Source of the DNA: Lunularia cruciata
Taxonomy: Eukaryota > Streptophyta > Marchantiopsida > Lunulariales > Lunulariaceae
DNA length: 64,000 nt
NCBI GenBank assembly: GCA_948567375.1
Contig: OX419755.1
Location: 67,522,944-67,586,943 of the forward strand
Direction: 5' to 3'
Shown here in pieces: positions 1-9,885 of this stretch. A program made the translations under genes and the position numbers. Under the pieces are notes generated by a model. It ran no database searches. It was not told the DNA's origin and was given only the letters and a program-made list of their open reading frames with translations. The first letter of the stretch is position 1, and each line of letters opens with the position of its first letter.

Positions 1-475
1 AAAAGGGGACTTCTACTAATAGAGTATGAACCAAAATATGCCTGAAATCTTTGAAGGCAATTTCGGAGGCCTAAACAGATGAATTAGGCCTCAAAAATAT
101 GCAGATTTCCCCCCAACAGAGGAAAGGCTGGCCTTCCCTCCCCCCAACTTTGTCTTTTCAAGAGCTTTCCAACGGTACCTTACTCATGTGATTATGAGAT
201 TCCTATAGGAAGATTCCCTAAAAGATTCCCTCCAGTAAAAGCTTGTTTGACCAACCAAATAGGGCCTAGACCAGACATGTCACCCATCCAAGTAAGTAAT
301 CCAAGGGTGGAGCTTGCTGACATGTCACCTATCTGTGTCCCTAATCCTAAGGTGGAGCTTCCTTGGCGGAGATCCTCTTTGTCTATATAATAAAGAGAAG
401 GTGCTCCCTTGGAGCATCAATTGTTTGAGTGTGCAATCTGTGTTTTCTCTCTTCTCTTGTCCTTGGAGTATGACA
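1..475 (+). repeat. 5' LTR of element A (3' 475 bp only)
   Basis: It aligns with 13650-14125 of the downstream LTR with scattered substitutions. It ends in TGACA just before the PBS. A TATA-like TATATAATAAA lies at 384-394 and is probably the element promoter. A 45-bp imperfect tandem duplication starts at 274 and at 319, each unit beginning GACATGTCACC. Confidence 0.9.
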
Positions 476-476
476 A

Positions 477-491
477 TGGTATCAGAGCAAG
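477..491 (+). other. Primer-binding site of element A (initiator tRNA-Met)
   Basis: TGGTATCAGAGCAAG begins one base after the LTR. TGGTATCAGAGC is the standard complement of the plant initiator tRNA-Met 3' end used by many Ty1 and Ty3 elements. It fixes the LTR boundary. Confidence 0.9.
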
Positions 492-1075
492 TGTTTTAGT
501 CCAAGAGAGTGGATCACCCCTATTGGAATAACACAAACTACTGAAATTGAGTAATTTGAGGTGGAGAACATAGAGTAGTTCCTAGACTTTGGAAGGACTT
601 TAGAGAGCGGATGGGATGGATGCGCCGGGAGGCCAATTTCCCGCACCTACCTTTCCATTCTCAAACCCATTCCACATCAAGGTTATGTATATCTAGCGTG
701 AGTAGATGAGGATATCACTAGTTTATCACTTTGGCACAGAATTCATGGACAGTGATGAACTCACCAAACCCGATGATTCTACCTGTGGTGATATATGATA
801 GAGAGTGGGATTTGACAATCTACATTCTATTATGATAAAATGGATATGAATGTCCCAAATCCTCTCCCTTTCAACACTCAAGTAGAAATCCATTATGTAG
901 TGAGGCCGAAAGTGATGTTTAGAGATTTTGTGGTTAGGAATTTTGGTGAGGAGTATTATCAATGAGTGATAGCTTCTGAGATCCAAATGGTAGTTCCGAT
1001 AGTTTGTGCACCTTCTAGAGTGATTATATTGACTCTGTATTGAATAGACATTAGCAATTGAGTGTTGCAGGAACC
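492..1075 (+). other. Untranslated leader of element A
   Basis: No convincing coding frame lies between the PBS and the gag ATG at 1076. The short reading frames here overlap on both strands and lack recognisable motifs. I see nothing else in it. Confidence 0.6.
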
Positions 1076-2083
1076 ATGGATCCGCAATTGCAAGAGTTGG
1101 TGCAAGGAATGCAAGGGATGTTGAATAAATTTTGAGAGATTAAGATGACCATGGAGACATTACAAAGTCAAGTGCAGATCCTCAAGAATGATCAAGCCAT
1201 GCAAGAAGAAGAGTCATCTCAAAACCCAGTACCTGCGACTGAAGTACTTAGAGAGGCATCCGTGCCTACAAACCCTATCAATGATGAAGCCACATTGCTA
1301 CTCTGGATGAAGAAGACTTGCAACATCGAACCTTACAAGGGGTAGCGTTCAATAGGAGTAGTGGAAAATTGGATCTCAAGAATGAATCGATATTTCCGAT
1401 TGTTCTCAATAGAGATCACGGAGCATGCTGCAGGCATGTTTGCATGTGGGTTCTTGACCAATAAATCCCTCACATGGTATGATGCTTGGGAATGATCCAT
1501 GCTAGCAGAGAGAAGGGAGGTCACATGGACAGCAAAGCAAGAAGGACTGCGGAAGAATTTCCAATCGGTGGATTTTGTGCAGATGTCTCAAACCCGACTA
1601 TGGGGATTGAGACAAAAGAATAGCGTACAAGAGTATGTGGAAGCTTTTCTGGATCTACAAGTTGCAATTACCGACATGAGTTCAGCAGAGGCTCTCAAAA
1701 ATTTCAAACGAGGGTTGAAAGAGCAGATTTGCCAAGAAGTCATGGTGCAAAATCCTCGCACGGTATTTGAAGCCATTGCTTGTGCACAGAGAATAGTAGG
1801 AGCATTAGGTGGAGGTGAAGGAGTAGCTCTACCTCAACATTATCGGGGAAAAATACCACACATAGGTGGACCAATACCGATGGAATTGGGCAACCTTTGA
1901 TTTCGGGATCGAGGAGCACGCCCGCTTCAAGGAGAGCGGGGATGGGTAGAAGAACAAAGAGATGGAGTCCCACAAGGAGAAGGGACTCAAGGAGAACAAC
2001 GCCGTTTTTACAATTGTGGCCATATTGGGCACATATCTACCAACTGTTGCACTCGTTTCCCTAGAGGCCCTTGGCCTTTGTTC
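1076..2083 (+). pseudogene. Element A gag, decayed and cut by B1
   Basis: Gag forms the capsid/nucleocapsid of the virus-like particle. The chosen ATG at 1076 opens a frame (MDPQLQELVQ...) that is interrupted in frame by TGA at 1133. Later stops fall after residues EPYKG (TAG, about 1343), at about 1494 and after MELGNL (about 1898). The central part, with LTWYDAWE and then SVQEYVEAF, looks like the retrotransposon gag domain. Near 2010-2047 a CCHC knuckle is visible as YNCGHIGHISTNC, but its first Cys is Phe, so the finger is broken. B1 begins at 2084 inside the frame after this knuckle. Coding resumes at 9886. Inactive. Confidence 0.85.
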
Positions 2084-2762
2084 TGTGAGCCGGCCTGTCT
2101 CTCACTCAGGATGAACCTCTGATGGCTATTATGGTAGCGCACCATGGACTAAGAAGGCAAGGAACCCCAACTCCATCATACTCCTCCAAGGCTAACACTC
2201 CAAGACTCAAGACATTGCTCACTAGAGAACTCAATGAGAGAGAGATAGTTGCAAATGAAAGGATGATGAGTACCTCCTCACTCCTTGTTTATATACTTGT
2301 GAAATAGTTACGTACCAAAGTTACTAATTACCGTAGTAACTCAAGTTACTAGACTAAAAGTCAAGTAAAGTCAAAAAGTAGAAAGGAATATCCATTCACA
2401 TGGGCATATTCCCCTTATCTTGACCCAACCACTAAAGCAAGGATTCCTTCACATGGGCTATCCTTGGACTAAAGAAGAATCCAAAACAAAAAGGCTTGCG
2501 GGCCCAAGAGTTCTCAACTCTTTTCCCAAAGCCAAACACCTAGGAATAATACCAAGTCAACACACTAAAATCCAAAATAGTGGTGCTCATCTTTTCTACT
2601 TCCTCTAAAGTAAGGTCCCATCTATCTTAGCTATGACTAACTTTAGCTAACCATGACTAATATAGAACCATCCTTTATCTCTATATAAATAATATCTCTT
2701 AAGTACTTGTAATACCAAGCTAAATATCACAATACCACACACATGCACAAATGGGTGTTACA
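2084..2762 (-). repeat. 3' LTR of B1
   Basis: 679 bp, identical by reading to 9207-9885. On the plus strand it starts TGTGAGCC and ends TGTTACA. The left flank GTTC (2080-2083) matches the right flank of the other LTR. Confidence 0.95.
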
Positions 2763-2771
2763 TTTACCCCC
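2763..2771 (-). other. Polypurine tract of B1
   Basis: On the minus strand this reads GGGGGTAAA immediately before the 3' LTR, where plus-strand DNA synthesis would be primed. The same sequence precedes the 3' LTR of B2. Confidence 0.7.
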
Positions 2772-2810
2772 GGACTAAGTTTTCACTTTGTCCTCAAAGT
2801 GAAGGTCTCT

Positions 2811-5800
2811 CTACCTTCTATGGTACATCTTCAACTTATCATGGTTAATCCTATCAAAGTGTCTTCCTCCCAACTCCTTGAGATCATAGGTGTAATTGCC
2901 CCACACCTTCTCTACTATGAAAGGTCCAAAGTACTTAGGCAAAAACTTCTTTTGCACTCTCTTGAATCGAATGGAATCAAACAACATTACCCAATCACCT
3001 TCTTTGAAAGGCTCCACCTTCTTCTTGCCTTGCCTCTTGTCATAGCTCTCCTTTTGTTTCCTTTGGGCTTGCTCCACTCAAACCATAGCAACTGCTCTTG
3101 CCTCTTCCAACTCCATGAGTTGATCCTTCCTTGACTTCCCTGCATCACTTCCTTGTGCTTTCTTCAATCTCCTATGAATGCTTTGGAAGGTAGGCAGATC
3201 AAAGTGAATAGGTAAGGTAGACTCAATACCATACACCAATTGGAATGGAGAATATCTAGTGGAAGTCTTCATGGTTGTCCTATACTCCCACAAAACTGCA
3301 TGAATCCTCTTGTCCCAATGATGTTTAGCCCCCTCCATTTCTGCATCTTTGGCCAACATCATGCACAAGGTCTGATTGGTTCTCTCTGCCAAGCCATTGG
3401 AATTTGGCTTATAGGATGTAGTTACTCTATGTGTGATAGAGAAATGTCGTAGCATGGCTGTAGTAATGCTTCCTGTAAACTCTCCTCCTCTATCAGAAAC
3501 CAACTCCAAAGGGCATCCAAACCTAGTGATAATGCGTTCATAAAGAAATCTACCCACTTCATCTTCATTCTTGTCCCTCAATGGTCTAGCCTCAACCCAC
3601 TTGGTAAGGTAATCAGTAACTACCACAATGTACCGATTGTTCCTTGGGGTTCTATTGAGAGGTCTTACAAAATCAATTCCCCACTTCTCAAAAGGTCCTA
3701 GCAATGGAATTGATCTAAGTGGTGGAGTGGATGTAGACTTTCTAGCAAAAGCTTGACAAACATGACAAGTTTTGCAATAATCAAGACAATCCTTGAAAAT
3801 CCCTCTCCAATGGTAACCTGCATCTAGAATCTTGAAAGCAGTCACCTTTCCTGCAAAGTGTCCTCCACATACTAAACCTTCATGAAACTCCTTTATGAGT
3901 AGGATAGACTCTTCCTTACCCACTGCTCTTCGAAGTAGACCATCTGCTCCTTGGTGAAAAAGAATATCCTCCACCATTGTGTAAGGTCTAGATCTTGCTG
4001 CAAGGGCCTTCCTCTCCCTAGCATGCATCCCTTCTGGATAGTTACCTCTTGTCACAAAATCCACAATCTCCTTGTACTCCATTGGAATCTCTTGAGTGAC
4101 TGAGATTGTCATGAGCTCCTCATCCGGGAAGGAATCATCTACTGGCTCATCTCCATCATGATCATAGGCTCTAGATAACAAATCAGCATTTGCATGTTTC
4201 TTTCCTGGCCTATCCTCAATTGTGTAGTCATACTCAGACAAGAGTATCATCCACCTTGCTAGTCTCCCTTCAACATTAGGCTTGTTGAAGATGTACTTCA
4301 AAGCCTTGTGATCCGTGACAATTGTGGCTTTCCCTCCAATCAAGTAGTGTCTAAACTTCTTGAGACCAAAGATCACTGCCAACCCTTCTCTCTCTGTGAC
4401 AGAGTAGTTCTTCTCTGCTGAAACCATCTGCCTACTAGCATAAGCTATTGGATGATCATGCCCATCTTGGTCTAATTGACTAAGAGTGCATCCTATAGCT
4501 ACATTAGAAGCATCAGTGTAGAGGATGAAAGGCTTACTCCAATCAGGTTTAGCAAGAATTGGAGCTACAACAAGGGATTGCTTGAGCTCCTCAAAAGCTT
4601 TGAGAGCCTCCTTGTCTTCCAAAATCACCATGTAATCTACACCCTTCTTCATGTAGATGGTCAATGCATAAGCCTTGTTGGAAAATGAGAAGATGAACCT
4701 CCTATAGTACCCAACCATTCCCAAGAATTGGCGTAACTTTGTCAAGCTTGAAGGGAATGGAAGGTCTGAGATTTTCCTCACCTTCTCAGGATCAACTGCT
4801 ATTCCATCCTTGGAGATGATGTGCCCCAAAAGTAGACCTTCTTCACATCCAAAAATGCACTTCTCTGGGTTGAGTGATGCATTTGCCTCATCCAAGCGTT
4901 GCAAGACTTTGATTAGGTGCTCAAAGTGCTCCTCCTTGCTCCCATAGACACAAAAGTCATCAATGAAATCTCTCACAAATTTCCCAATGAAAGGTTCAAA
5001 TACCTTGTTCATGAACCGTTGGAATGTGGCTGGAGCATTGCAAAGCCCAAAAGGCATGACCTTGAAAGCGTAAGTTCCCCAAGGTGTGGTGAATGTGGTG
5101 AGTTGTTGATGCTCTGGTGCAATCTTTATTTGGTTATATCCACTATAACCATCTCCAAAACTGTACCTCTCATGACATGCAACCTCCTCCAAGATCTCAT
5201 CAATGAATGGCAATGGGTAGTAGTCCTTCTTGGTAACAGCATTAAGCTTCTTGTAATCCACACATACCCGAAGCTTGCCATTCTTTTTCTTCACAATGAC
5301 AATTGGAGACACCCATTCTGAATTCTCCACCTCAAAGATAAATCCAGCCTCCTTGAGCTTATCAATCTCCTCCTTCACAACCAAAGATATTGGTGGGCTA
5401 ATGCGACGTTGCTTTTGGCGGATTGGTCTTGCATGTGACTCCACCTCTATCTTGTGCTCCTCCAAGGTGACTTCCTTCAAATCCTTGTAACTAAAAGCAA
5501 ACACATGGATGAACTTGCGGAAAATCTCCTCAAATCTCACCTTCTCCTCCTTGGTAACATTTGGGCCATACTTGAGGGTAGATAACCTTCTCTCTACCTC
5601 CTCAAGTGTCAATGGTGATTTATCTGGGTCCTTCAAAACCTCTGGCTTAGGTGCAAAATCCATAGCACACAAGGGATACACATCTGAATCAGATTCAGAT
5701 TCTTCCTCCTCCGTGGAAGTCTCCTCTTCCATGCTTGTGTCCACACCTGAAGCTCCTTCTTCAGAATCTGATTCCCAATAATTAGAAGATGGGGTATCTG

Positions 5801-7637
5801 AATGTGAAGTGTTGGTGGTGTTAGTCACAGGAACAGTGACTCTATGGTTTGATGGCCCAATCCTCAAGTACCCTTTGTGCCATCGATCAGTTGTGCGTGC
5901 TGCTCTCAACCATGGCCTCCCAAGAAGTAAGTCATAGCTTGAATCCTTCAAGACTTGGAAAGTCATGAGATTTTGAACTCCCATAACTGAAACTACCACC
6001 TTATCCATCACCCCTACTGGTCGAACTTGTTGCTTGTTTGCCATGCTCACCACAAATGTTGAAGGTCTTGAGGGTATCATACCCAACTTCTTCATCAACC
6101 TTTCTGACATGGCATTCACTGCTGATCCTCCATCAACCAATGCATCCTTGATGTTGTGACCATTCACTCTCACATCAATCTTGGAGGCATATTCACAAGC
6201 CTCCCATGGTGCTGGCTTGGCATCCACCACCCCCATTGATACTGGAACTTTTGCCTTCTTCTTCTTTTTGCTCCTTGTAGAACTCAAACCACCTCTAAGC
6301 TCCTTTCTCAAGGTAGGGTTCAAAGCAATTAATTGGCCCACTGTGATGTTAGCCTTGTGACTACCAACATCCTCCAACACATTGTAGTTCCATTGTTGCT
6401 TTGAGATCAAGAAGTCCTCCATCCCCAACTTCTTCCTTGGAGTCTTTGTTGTTGATGGTGTTGAGGTGCGAGTGCTCCTAGTAGACATAGGAGTATCCTT
6501 GCTTGAAGTAAATCCTTGAGAAGAGTGAACATCCTCTGCAAAACGAGCTCTCTTCTTCTCTTGTGCCAAAAGCTCCAAATTAAGACCCTTGGAGTTTGAG
6601 CACTCTCCCTTCTCATACTTGCTCTCAACCACATCTATGGATGCTATCCCCTTACCTTTGTTGGGATTAGGAGCCACTTGGGTTTCACTACCTCCCTCTT
6701 TCCCTCTATTGGCTCCCTCATAACCCCTTCCTCCATGGTAAGTGGAATTTGGGCAATTCCTTTGGATATGGCCTCTTCCTCCACAACCAAAACAATTTCT
6801 ATCATTGAAATTGTTGGCTGGTTGGCCTCCTCTATATGGATAGTTTCCATAACTCCTAGGTCCTCTCCCTACATTCTGATCCACCTCTCTCTTCTCCCAT
6901 AGTTGCACCACATTGATCTTGAGATCCGCAAGTTGTTCTGTGATGGTTTGGAGTGGATCTTTTGGTGGAGGTGCAAGAATTGGAGCAACTACTACTTGTG
7001 GTGCAACCCTTGTCACCAAAGTATCAGAAGTTCCACCATACTTGTAGCCTTGAGGAGGATGCACAACCTCCTTCACCACCAAATCACTCTCATCCCCTTC
7101 CAAACTCTCCTCCATACGAATTGCGATCTTGATAGCTTCAACCTTGGAAGAAGGTTTCTCATATCTCACCTTGCTTCTAATTTGTGGTCTCAATCCTCCC
7201 ACAAAATTCTTGGTGAGCATGGCCCCTATGCCAATCATTGTAGTCTCCACATCATCCCCACCCTTCCTCAACACTATGCAAAATCTGGACTCCAACTTTT
7301 CCACTCTTTCCACATAGACCCTCACTTTCTCTCCATCTCCTTGCTTGAGAAATGTAACCTCACTCATCAATCTCTCATAACTCTCATCAGGAAGAAAGTT
7401 CTCAATGAGTGCTGAAGTCAAAGTCTCCCAAGACTCCTCTTCCCCCTCTCTCCTCTCTCTCTTTTGGTATTCTGACTCATACCATGTAAGTGCTGCATCC
7501 TCAAAGAAATCTGGTAATAATGAGGCCCACTCATTCTTCCTCCTCTCATTGTTTCCTATGCAAGCTCTCTTGAAGTCTCTCACAAAGGCCTCCACATCTT
7601 CTCCATCCTTGCCAAAGAAAACCGGAAGTTTCCCCAT
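2811..7637 (-). pseudogene. B1 gag-pol polyprotein, one nonsense codon
   Basis: A 1,608-codon frame equivalent to the intact B2 polyprotein, starting with MGKLPVFFGKDGEDVE. Only codon 1520 is broken: TGA at 3078-3080 where B2 has CGA (Arg), a typical CpG-to-TpG change. The stop lies after the integrase core, so gag, protease, RT, RNase H and the integrase catalytic triad would still be translated, and the last 88 residues (GPY/F-like integrase tail) would be lost. Domain order by B2 numbering: gag 1-260, CCHC knuckle 282-295, protease DGGS at 502, RT FIDD 891-894, RNase H D1041/E1083/D1109, integrase HHCC from 1252 and D1322-D1382-E1418. It differs from B2 at roughly a dozen residues. I call it a pseudogene, though it could supply proteins in trans. 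Confidence 0.93.
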
Positions 7638-7872
7638 CTTAACCCCTCACTATCTTTCTTTTCTCTTAATTTTTTTTTTCTCTTTTCTTTTCTCTCACTC
7701 TATTACTAATAGAGTATATACATGACTAACACCATCTGAGAATAATCCACTCTAGGGAACACAAAAGGTTCAGGTTGCTCCAAGATTTCTATAGCAACAT
7801 CAAATCCTAGAGTGCATATTAATCTAATTCTCATGGATAGTTTATCCATAAGTTGAAAGATTATCTCCATCA
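7638..7872 (-). other. Spacer between ORF1 and gag-pol of B1 with conserved palindrome
   Basis: No ORF. On the coding strand it holds CTCTATTAGTAATAGAG (7698-7714), an 8-bp inverted repeat around one base, followed by an A/G-rich tract up to the gag ATG. The same arrangement occurs in B2, B3 and B4. Confidence 0.7.
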
Positions 7873-8346
7873 CTAATCTTGAGAACTAGCTGATGAAGGT
7901 GGTAGTATTTCTGTAGCTGTACTAAGACTCTCTCCAAGATCCTTCACCAAAGTTTCCAAAAGTGCTTTTACTCCACTACACTCATGTCCTTTTGGAAGTC
8001 CTTCAACTCCACAAACCTCACACAACTCCTTGGTCTTAGATCTTCTCCCTCCCAATCTTGGTGAAGAAGGTCCAACATGCAAACCCAAGTCAAGTAAGCC
8101 TCTCCTTTCCCTCAATCTCTTACTCTCAAAGGTTAATGGACATGAACTTGCCTTATGTCCCTTCTCTCCACATAGAAAGCACTTAGACTCACTCTTTCCT
8201 CCAAGTGGTGTAGGTTTTTGGATCCTCTCAACACTCTCTTCAAATTCTATTGTAAACTCTCTTTTCCTCAAATCCACCCCTACAATCACCTCAAACCCTT
8301 GGGAAACCTTGCATAATCTCAATTTCCACTCTTGATGACTCTCCAT
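7873..8346 (-). CDS. B1 ORF1: small protein with two Cys/His knuckles
   Basis: 157 residues from MEGHQEWKLR to SSASSQD. Knuckle 1 is C56-x2-C59-x4-H64-x4-C69 (CFLCGEKGHKASSC), a retroviral-type CCHC. Knuckle 2 is C109-x2-C112-x8-H121-x-C123. A GTG-initiated extension upstream is possible, but the ATG is preferred. It sits upstream of gag, which has its own CCHC motif. An extra ORF before gag is known in the Ogre/Tat group; whether this one is homologous is unknown. The role may be nucleic-acid binding (inferred from the knuckles only). Confidence 0.75.
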   Translation of the reverse strand: MESHQEWKLRLCKVSQGFEVIVGVDLRKREFTIEFEESVERIQKPTPLGGKSESKCFLCGEKGHKASSCPLTFESKRLRERRGLLDLGLHVGPSSPRLGGRRSKTKELCEVCGVEGLPKGHECSGVKALLETLVKDLGESLSTATEILPPSSASSQD

Positions 8347-8994
8347 GTTCCCCAAGATGAATCTAAACACTCAAACATGCTTTTTGTTGATCTCAAACTT
8401 CTCATGCATGAGATCTCCACTCTGCAGAATTGACCCTTCCTCACAATGTCACTCAAATCTCCCAACTAATATGTCACAGTCCTCTGAAATTTTCCACACT
8501 TGATCACAACTCTAGGGCGTCCCTCCCTGCAAAATTTTAGATCTTTTCATCGAGCCATTTGGCCTAGACACCTTTCTATTCAGCACCCATATTTCAGATT
8601 TGGTCTGAAAACCACCCCCCTCACTTCAAAAACTCATAACGCACTGCGCAAAAATGATCTCTCTCTAATTTTTGTGGCACCAGGTAGGATCCAATGCACT
8701 GAATTTTCTTGGAAATTTTCAGGACAATTCACTAAAAATTGAAGAAATGGCAGACTCTGTACAATTTTCCAGAGAGCATGCAGTTGCGGGAGCACTTTAC
8801 CCTATCAACTTTCAAAAATTCTAGCCCAGTGCGCATAGAAGCTCTCTCAATAATTTCAAGTGTGCTAATTGAAAGATAACCCAAGCTATCATGTGTAGAA
8901 ATCTCAAGTCCAGATCTCAAACTTGAGATTTTGCCCAAAATCACCTTAATCCCCAAAATCTGCAATCCACCTCACACAATCTCTCCAATTCCTC
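8347..8994. other. B1 leader between the two small ORFs
   Basis: About 650 bp without a credible coding frame. It is well conserved with 33224-33871 of B2 and 60648-61294 of B4, so it probably holds leader RNA signals such as dimerisation or packaging. I cannot identify them. Confidence 0.5.
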
Positions 8995-9165
8995 TCATGT
9001 GTACAAGATGTACAAAATCACCTCAAAGACATCATAATGAACTACAGGGTATACAAATGGATCTTGGTTCTCTAACATAAGTTCAGCCCTCTCCTCTCCT
9101 AATGTTCTCTCCAAGTGAGCTCTCATAGCCTCCTTCTGCCTAATGTAGAATTGGACGCGGAACAT
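8995..9165 (-). CDS. B1 56-residue leader ORF
   Basis: It starts MFRVQFYIRQKEAM about 20 nt after the PBS and ends DVFEVILYILYT. An upstream frame reads through the PBS into the LTR, but this ATG lies just inside the element. The frame is kept in all four B copies, including decayed B3, and its length never changes. No known domain. It may be a regulatory upstream ORF or a real peptide with a hydrophobic C-terminus. Confidence 0.5.
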   Translation of the reverse strand: MFRVQFYIRQKEAMRAHLERTLGEERAELMLENQDPFVYPVVHYDVFEVILYILYT

Positions 9166-9185
9166 TATCTTGCCTTCTAGAGAGG

Positions 9186-9202
9186 TCCCGGCAACGGAAC
9201 CA
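9186..9202 (-). other. Primer-binding site of B1 (tRNA-Glu)
   Basis: The coding strand reads TGGTTCCGTTGCCGGGA, four bases inside the 5' LTR. It is complementary to a tRNA ending TCCCGGCAACGGAACCA, which matches my knowledge of plant tRNA-Glu 3' ends. Confidence 0.8.
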
Positions 9203-9206
9203 AAAA

Positions 9207-9885
9207 TGTGAGCCGGCCTGTCTCTCACTCAGGATGAACCTCTGATGGCTATTATGGTAGCGCACCATGGACTAAGAAGGCAAGGAACCCCAACTCCATC
9301 ATACTCCTCCAAGGCTAACACTCCAAGACTCAAGACATTGCTCACTAGAGAACTCAATGAGAGAGAGATAGTTGCAAATGAAAGGATGATGAGTACCTCC
9401 TCACTCCTTGTTTATATACTTGTGAAATAGTTACGTACCAAAGTTACTAATTACCGTAGTAACTCAAGTTACTAGACTAAAAGTCAAGTAAAGTCAAAAA
9501 GTAGAAAGGAATATCCATTCACATGGGCATATTCCCCTTATCTTGACCCAACCACTAAAGCAAGGATTCCTTCACATGGGCTATCCTTGGACTAAAGAAG
9601 AATCCAAAACAAAAAGGCTTGCGGGCCCAAGAGTTCTCAACTCTTTTCCCAAAGCCAAACACCTAGGAATAATACCAAGTCAACACACTAAAATCCAAAA
9701 TAGTGGTGCTCATCTTTTCTACTTCCTCTAAAGTAAGGTCCCATCTATCTTAGCTATGACTAACTTTAGCTAACCATGACTAATATAGAACCATCCTTTA
9801 TCTCTATATAAATAATATCTCTTAAGTACTTGTAATACCAAGCTAAATATCACAATACCACACACATGCACAAATGGGTGTTACA
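9207..9885 (-). repeat. 5' LTR of B1 with promoter
   Basis: 679 bp, identical by reading to the 3' LTR. A TATA box TATATAAA lies on the minus strand at 9411-9418 and probably drives element transcription. The LTR is followed on the right by GTTC (9886-9889), the target duplication. Confidence 0.95.

Larger units (their letters stand above)
2084..9885 (-). mobile_element. Element B1: nearly intact non-chromodomain Ty3/gypsy retrotransposon inside element A
   Basis: 7,802 bp on the minus strand with two 679-bp LTRs that read identically by eye. In coding orientation the LTR runs TGTAACACCC...GGCTCACA. It has a tRNA-Glu type PBS, a 56-residue leader ORF, a 157-residue CCHC ORF, a 1,608-codon gag-pol and a G-rich PPT. 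The flanking duplication is 4 bp (GTTC). Identical LTRs imply recent insertion. One nonsense codon in gag-pol appears to be the only major lesion. Both LTRs lack the same 13 bp that B2 has, so that deletion came before insertion and marks a subfamily. Confidence 0.95.

Noticed and set aside
2811-3134. Plus-strand reading frames across B1, such as 2751-3134
   Set aside because: They are antisense shadows of the B1 polyprotein; the same antisense frames recur opposite B2.
8995-9228. 77-residue version of the leader ORF reading through the PBS
   Set aside because: Its first 21 residues come from the LTR end and PBS; the internal ATG gives the version confined to the element leader.
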